A stretch of DNA of 17,032 nucleotides from DASWHD01 sp036393335 (lineage in GTDB: Bacteria > CG2-30-53-67 > CG2-30-70-394): assembly GCA_036393335.1 (NCBI GenBank), contig DASWHD010000018.1, positions 1-17,032 of the forward strand, in the 5' to 3' direction. The translations under genes and the position numbers were made by a program. Shown piece by piece: positions 13,097 to 17,032 of the stretch (position 1 is the first letter of the stretch; every line of letters starts with the position of its first letter). A model generated the notes under the pieces. The model did not search any database. It was not told the origin of the DNA and saw nothing but the letters and a program-made list of their open reading frames with translations.

Positions 13097-16000
13097 ATGG
13101 CAAGGAAAACCGCCGCCACACCCCCGACTACCGACCAGCCACTCAAGGGGCTGGCCATTGCGCGCCGTTTCACCCGCCCCGATGAGGACGCGTATTCCAC
13201 CGTCGAGTGGGTGCGGCGCGATTCGCGGATCACCAATACCGACGGCTCGGTGGTCTTTGAGATGGCCGACTGCGAGGTCCCTGCCTCCTGGTCGCAGGTG
13301 GCCACCGACATCGTGGTGAGCAAGTACTTCCGCAAGGCGGGGGTACCTCAGACCGACGCCGACGGCCGGCCGGTCCTCGACGACAACGACCAGCCCGTGA
13401 CCGGCCCCGAGCGCAGCGTGCGCCAGGTAGTGCACCGCCTCACCGGCTGCTGGCGGTACTGGGGCCAGAAGCACGGCTACTTCGCCTCCGACGAGGACGC
13501 CGAGGCCTTCGAGGCGGAGCTCGCCTACATGCTCCTCCACCAGATGGTCGCCCCGAACTCGCCCCAGTGGTTCAACACCGGCCTCAACTGGGCGTACGGC
13601 CTCACCGGGCCGGCCCAGGGCCACTACTATGCCGATCCCGCGACCGGCGACGTCCAAGAGGGTCGCGACGCCTACACCCATCCCCAGCCCCACGCCTGCT
13701 TCATCCAGTCGGTGCAGGACGACTTGGTGAACGAAGGCGGCATCATGGACCTGTGGCAGCGTGAGGCACGCCTCTTCAAGTACGGCTCCGGCACCGGCAC
13801 CAACTTCTCCAACCTGCGCGGCGAGGGTGAGCCCCTCTCCGGCGGCGGCAAGTCCTCCGGCCTGATGTCGTTCCTGAAGATCGGCGATCGCGCCGCCGGC
13901 GCCATCAAGTCCGGCGGCACCACCCGCCGGGCCGCCAAGATGGTGTGCCTCGACCTCGACCACCCGGACATCGAACAGTTCGTCGACTGGAAAGTGAACG
14001 AGGAGCGCAAGGTCGCGGCCCTGATCGCCGCCGGCTTTGATTCCGACTTCAACGGCGAGGCGTATGCCACGGTCTCCGGCCAGAACGCCAACAACTCGGT
14101 GCGCGTCCCCAACGCCTTCCTCAAGGCGGTGGAGGCGGGCGGCGCCTGGGACCTGCACTGGCGCACCGACGGCCGCGTGGCCAAGACGGTCGACGCGCGG
14201 GCGCTGTGGGAGCGCATCGCCCGCGCCGCCTGGGCGTGCGCCGATCCGGGCGTGCAGTTCGACACCACGATCAACGAGTGGCATACCTGCCCGGCCGCGG
14301 GACCGATCCGTGCCTCCAACCCGTGCTCGGAGTACATGTTCATCGACAACACGGCGTGCAACCTGGCGAGCCTCAATCTGGTGAAGTTCGAGGACCCGAA
14401 GAGCGGTCGCTTCGACATCGATGCCTACCGCCACGCCATCCGCCTGTGGACCATGGTGCTGGAGATCTCCGTGCTCATGGCCCAGTACCCGAGCGAGGAG
14501 ATCGCCCGCCTGTCCTATGAGTACCGCACCCTTGGCCTGGGCTACGCCAACATCGGCTCCTTGCTGATGCGCCGCGGCCTGCCGTACGACTCCGCCGAGG
14601 GGCGCACCGTCGCCGCCGCCCTCACGGCCATTATGACCGGCGAGGCGTACGCCACCTCCGCCGAGATGGCCGCGGCCCTGGGTCCCTTCCCGCGCTTCGC
14701 CGCGAACCGCGGGCCCATGCTGCGGGTGATACGCAACCACCGCGCCGCGGCCTACGGCGACCAGGCTTCCTACGAAGGGCTTTCGGTCCTGCCTCAGGGG
14801 CTCGACCAGCAGCGCTGCCCCAGTAACCTCCTGGCGGCCGCCCACGAGGCTTGGTACCGGGCCGTCTCCCTCGGCGAGAAGTACGGCTACCGCAACGCCC
14901 AGACCACGGTCATCGCGCCCACCGGCACCATCGGCCTGCTGATGGACTGCGACACCACCGGCATCGAGCCTGACTTCTCCCTGGTCAAGTTCAAAAAGCT
15001 CGCCGGCGGCGGCTACCTGAAGATCGCCAACCAGTCGATCGCCGCCGCGTTGCAGTTCCTCGGTTACGCCAATCACGAGATCCACGACATCCTCACCTAC
15101 GTCCTGGGCACCAACCGCCTGGAGGGGGCACCGCACATCAATCGCGAGACCCTCAAGGCGCACGGCCTCACCGACGCCGACTGCGACCAGATCGACGCCA
15201 TCCTGCCATCGGTCTTCGACCTCGCCGGCGCGATCAATGCTTGGAACCTGGGAGACGACGCCCTGCGCCGCCTGCACCTCGATCCCGCCCAGGCCAAGGC
15301 GCCGGGCTTCAACATCCTCCCCGCCATCGGCTTTAGCTGCGCCCAGGCCCGGGCCGCGAGCGACGCCATCTGCGGCCACCAGACCATCGAGGGCGCCCCA
15401 CACCTGAAGGCGGAGCACCTGCCGGTGTTCGACTGTGCCGCCAAGTGCGGCCAGTACGGCCAGCGCTCCATCGCCCCGGAGGGCCACATCCGCATGCTCG
15501 GCGCCACCCAACCCTTCGTCTCCGGCGCCATCAGCAAGACCATCAACATGCCCCATGAGACGACGGTCGAGCAGATCGAGGAGGCGTCGTGGCTCGCCTG
15601 GCGACTCGGCCTCAAGGCGGTGGCCATCTACCGCGACGGCTGCAAGCTCTCCCAGCCCCTCAACTCGGGCAACGCCAGAGGCAAGGAAGAGGAGCAGGGG
15701 GCCGCGGCGCAGGAGCCGGCGCCGCCCATTCCCAACGTGCGCAGCCCGCGCGAGGCGCGCGACCTCGCGGGTCAGGGCCAGGCCGGCTTCACCACTCCCA
15801 CCCGCTGGAAGCTGCCGAGCAAGCGCCACGGCTGGACCCAGGAGGCCACGGTGGGCGGCCACAAGGTCTATCTGCGCACCGGCGAGTACAAGGACGGCAC
15901 CCTGGGTGAGATCTTCATCGACCTCGCCAAGGACGGGGCGGCGTTCCGTTCGCTCATGAACTGCTTCGCGATCGCCATCTCCAAGGGGCTCCAGTACGGA

Positions 16001-16474
16001 GTACCCCTGGAGGAGTTCGTCGACACCTTCACCTTCACCCGCTTCGCCCCCCACGGCATGGTGGAGGGCCACCCGAACGTGAAGATGGCCACGTCCATCA
16101 TCGACTACGTCTTCCGCGTCCTCGGGCTGGAGTACCTGGGCCGCACCGACTTCGTCCAGGTGCCCCCGGATAAGGTCGAGCAGACCACCGACGCCAGCGC
16201 CGACCGCCTTTCCTCCGGGGAGCCTGGTGAAACGGGCGCCGCGACCCCCAAGCAGGACGCCGCGAGCGGCCGCGTCACCGTGCGCGGCGTGCTGGCACCC
16301 AAGCCGGTGCCCGCGGCCGGTCCCACCGGCTCCGCCGCCCTCAACCCGCAGAAGCAACAGCTCGAGTCCATGACCACCGACGCCCCGTTCTGCGACATCT
16401 GTGGCCACATCACCGTGCGCAACGGTGCCTGCTACAAGTGTCTCAACTGTGGCAACTCGATGGGCTGCAGCTAG
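13097..16474 (+). CDS. nrdJ: Class II (adenosylcobalamin-dependent) ribonucleoside-diphosphate reductase
   Basis: NrdJ makes deoxyribonucleotides using a thiyl radical generated from adenosylcobalamin, so it works with or without oxygen. Seen: 1125 residues. The barrel has HACF with C201, the active-site NPCSE (408-412, radical Cys410 and Glu412) and C421 in ACNLASLNL, the partner of the redox pair. Nucleotide-site segments follow (GTNFSNLRGEGE, 234-245; APTGTIGLLMD, 607-617). A TSCPD domain lies at about 902-1012, and the C-terminal tail from 1099 carries CDIC...CYKCLNCGNSMGC, a zinc-ribbon/thiol-relay pattern typical of long NrdJ. The ATG at 13097 has a GGAG site upstream. Codon use is strongly GC-ending. 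The TAG stop coincides with the CTAG at the left tip of repeat copy C. It is the only RNR in the window; none of the long antisense frames opposite it is credible. Confidence 0.97.
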   Translation: MARKTAATPPTTDQPLKGLAIARRFTRPDEDAYSTVEWVRRDSRITNTDGSVVFEMADCEVPASWSQVATDIVVSKYFRKAGVPQTDADGRPVLDDNDQPVTGPERSVRQVVHRLTGCWRYWGQKHGYFASDEDAEAFEAELAYMLLHQMVAPNSPQWFNTGLNWAYGLTGPAQGHYYADPATGDVQEGRDAYTHPQPHACFIQSVQDDLVNEGGIMDLWQREARLFKYGSGTGTNFSNLRGEGEPLSGGGKSSGLMSFLKIGDRAAGAIKSGGTTRRAAKMVCLDLDHPDIEQFVDWKVNEERKVAALIAAGFDSDFNGEAYATVSGQNANNSVRVPNAFLKAVEAGGAWDLHWRTDGRVAKTVDARALWERIARAAWACADPGVQFDTTINEWHTCPAAGPIRASNPCSEYMFIDNTACNLASLNLVKFEDPKSGRFDIDAYRHAIRLWTMVLEISVLMAQYPSEEIARLSYEYRTLGLGYANIGSLLMRRGLPYDSAEGRTVAAALTAIMTGEAYATSAEMAAALGPFPRFAANRGPMLRVIRNHRAAAYGDQASYEGLSVLPQGLDQQRCPSNLLAAAHEAWYRAVSLGEKYGYRNAQTTVIAPTGTIGLLMDCDTTGIEPDFSLVKFKKLAGGGYLKIANQSIAAALQFLGYANHEIHDILTYVLGTNRLEGAPHINRETLKAHGLTDADCDQIDAILPSVFDLAGAINAWNLGDDALRRLHLDPAQAKAPGFNILPAIGFSCAQARAASDAICGHQTIEGAPHLKAEHLPVFDCAAKCGQYGQRSIAPEGHIRMLGATQPFVSGAISKTINMPHETTVEQIEEASWLAWRLGLKAVAIYRDGCKLSQPLNSGNARGKEEEQGAAAQEPAPPIPNVRSPREARDLAGQGQAGFTTPTRWKLPSKRHGWTQEATVGGHKVYLRTGEYKDGTLGEIFIDLAKDGAAFRSLMNCFAIAISKGLQYGVPLEEFVDTFTFTRFAPHGMVEGHPNVKMATSIIDYVFRVLGLEYLGRTDFVQVPPDKVEQTTDASADRLSSGEPGETGAATPKQDAASGRVTVRGVLAPKPVPAAGPTGSAALNPQKQQLESMTTDAPFCDICGHITVRNGACYKCLNCGNSMGCS

Positions 16475-16654
16475 CCCGCATTTCTCACCATGAATCTGCT
16501 CCGCCCGCGCAACCGCCCGCATCTCCTGGCCGGGTCCTCGTCCGAGTCCTCGACAACCTGCAAGGTTGCCTGCGGGCTCGGACTTGCGGGTCAGCCAGAA
16601 TCTACGGCCGTTTGCACCGGCTCGCGACGATCCCTGGTGAGAAGTGCGGGCTAG
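16471..16654. mobile_element. Repeat element copy C (MITE-like, 176 bp core, inverted relative to A and B)
   Basis: Ends are CTAGCCCGCATTTCTCACC and GGTGAGAAGTGCGGGCTAG. The left arm (ATGAATCTGCTCCG, CGCATCTCCTGGCCGG) is the reverse complement of the right arm of copy A, and the right arm (CCAGAATCTACGGCCG, CTCGCGACGATCC) is the complement of the left arm of A, so this copy is inverted. Its centre has no GTAGGAGCC unit; instead it holds CAACCTGCAAGGTTG and a GTCCGAG/CTCGGAC pair. It sits directly between the nrdJ stop codon and the terminator. Confidence 0.85.
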
Positions 16655-16669
16655 TCCCGGGGGGGACGA

Positions 16670-16718
16670 CCCCGTGGCCTCCGCCGATCACCGCGGCGGC
16701 CACGGGGGTTTTTTTTGG
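16670..16718 (+). terminator. Rho-independent terminator downstream of nrdJ
   Basis: CCCCGTGGCC(T)CCGCCG pairs with CGGCGGCCACGGGG, giving a long GC-rich stem with a short loop, followed by eight T residues (16709-16716). It is the strongest terminator in the window and ends nrdJ transcription about 200 bases after the stop codon, with copy C in between. Confidence 0.9.
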
Positions 16719-16804
16719 CCGCGTATGGACGCGAATCGACTACCAATGGACGCACATCCGTTCGCGATGAAGCCTCGCAGGACCCAATAGAAGGAGCCGA
16801 CGTC

Positions 16805-17032
16805 ATGGCACGCACACGACGAGACACAGTGACCTACGACCTCAAGGATGGACACCGCGTGGTCTACCGGGGAACGACCGACGACCCCGAGCGCCGGGAG
16901 CGAGAGCACCACGCCGAGGGAAAGCGTTTCACCCGGATGACGATCACCTCAGCCAAGCTCGCCCGCCGGGAAGGCATCGACTTCATCCTCGACCCGATGT
17001 GGCATCCCATCCGCCCCGATCTCCATGAACAC
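16805..17032 (+). CDS. Small GIY-YIG-like protein (partial, cut by window edge)
   Basis: A frame open to the right edge (76 codons) starting MARTRRDTVTYDLKDGHRVV, with an AAGGAGC ribosome site 8-14 bases before the ATG. The segment VVYRGTTDDPERREREHHAEGKRF (about 19-42; key residues VVYRGTT and DPERRERE-H) resembles the core of small GIY-YIG nuclease-like proteins (Y-x-G-x-T-x-D-x-x-R-R-x-x-E-H). The first tyrosine pair of the classical motif is only partly kept. Such proteins occur widely as short chromosomal genes of unclear job, some possibly involved in DNA repair. It follows the nrdJ terminator and is probably an independent unit. The C-terminus is missing, so nuclease activity cannot be judged. 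Confidence 0.7.
   Translation, partial: MARTRRDTVTYDLKDGHRVVYRGTTDDPERREREHHAEGKRFTRMTITSAKLARREGIDFILDPMWHPIRPDLHEH

Noticed and set aside
13061..16522. 1153-residue open frame antisense to nrdJ
   Set aside because: It is a shadow of the strong GC-ending codon bias of nrdJ. Its Gly/Val/Ala/His-rich low-complexity product has no domain, and it even runs into repeat copy C.
1..17032. CRISPR arrays, tRNA or rRNA genes, integrase or transposase genes
   Set aside because: I looked for regularly spaced repeats, tRNA-like cloverleaf ends and mobile-element proteins and saw none; the only repeats are the three dispersed elements.

Overview
The window is GC-rich (roughly 64%) and reads as the chromosome of a motile proteobacterium. 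A gammaproteobacterium is my best guess from the overall style of the chemotaxis proteins, the REP-like GTAGGAGC repeats and the FliA-type promoter. I cannot fix the genus. Almost half the window is a chemosensory locus. The rest holds a class II ribonucleotide reductase gene and short intergenic repeat elements.

Left part (1-8071, minus strand): one probable chemotaxis operon, read right to left, in the order cheY, STAS protein, cheA, cheR, cheW, cheB, cheD, second cheB. The last gene runs off the left edge. Start/stop overlaps (STAS/cheA and cheA/cheR) and gaps of 17-84 bases support co-transcription. The exception is a 321-base gap between cheY and the STAS gene, filled mostly by a repeat element. 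A good sigma-28 (FliA) promoter lies 72 bases upstream of cheY, pointing to flagellar-class control. Unusual points are a CheA with two Hpt domains plus a tandem MshEN-like motif, two CheB paralogues flanking cheD, and a STAS protein without a phosphorylatable Ser/Thr.

Middle (8268-12171): a small unrecognised minus-strand gene, then a divergent plus-strand set of HDOD protein, E. coli-like CheY, CheX-type phosphatase, and a 421-residue protein with an N-terminal CheC/CheX-like domain and a C-terminal receiver. No cheZ or MCP gene is visible, so CheY-P removal here probably relies on the CheX-type proteins. CheA upstream would phosphorylate both CheYs, CheB/CheR/CheD would adapt receptors encoded elsewhere, and the plus-strand set would tune CheY-P decay.

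Right part (12172-17032): a gene remnant, a repeat element, an AT-richer regulatory region, nrdJ (adenosylcobalamin-dependent ribonucleotide reductase), another repeat element, a strong intrinsic terminator, and the start of a small GIY-YIG-like gene cut by the window edge.

Three copies (7483-7708, 12469-12688, 16475-16650) of a 176-226 bp palindrome-ended, non-coding element are present, each flanked by CTAG (one flank TTAG). At cheY and nrdJ the flanking CTAG supplies the gene's TAG stop codon, with the element in the same orientation relative to the gene. Coordinates inside 12600-12780 may be off by one base.
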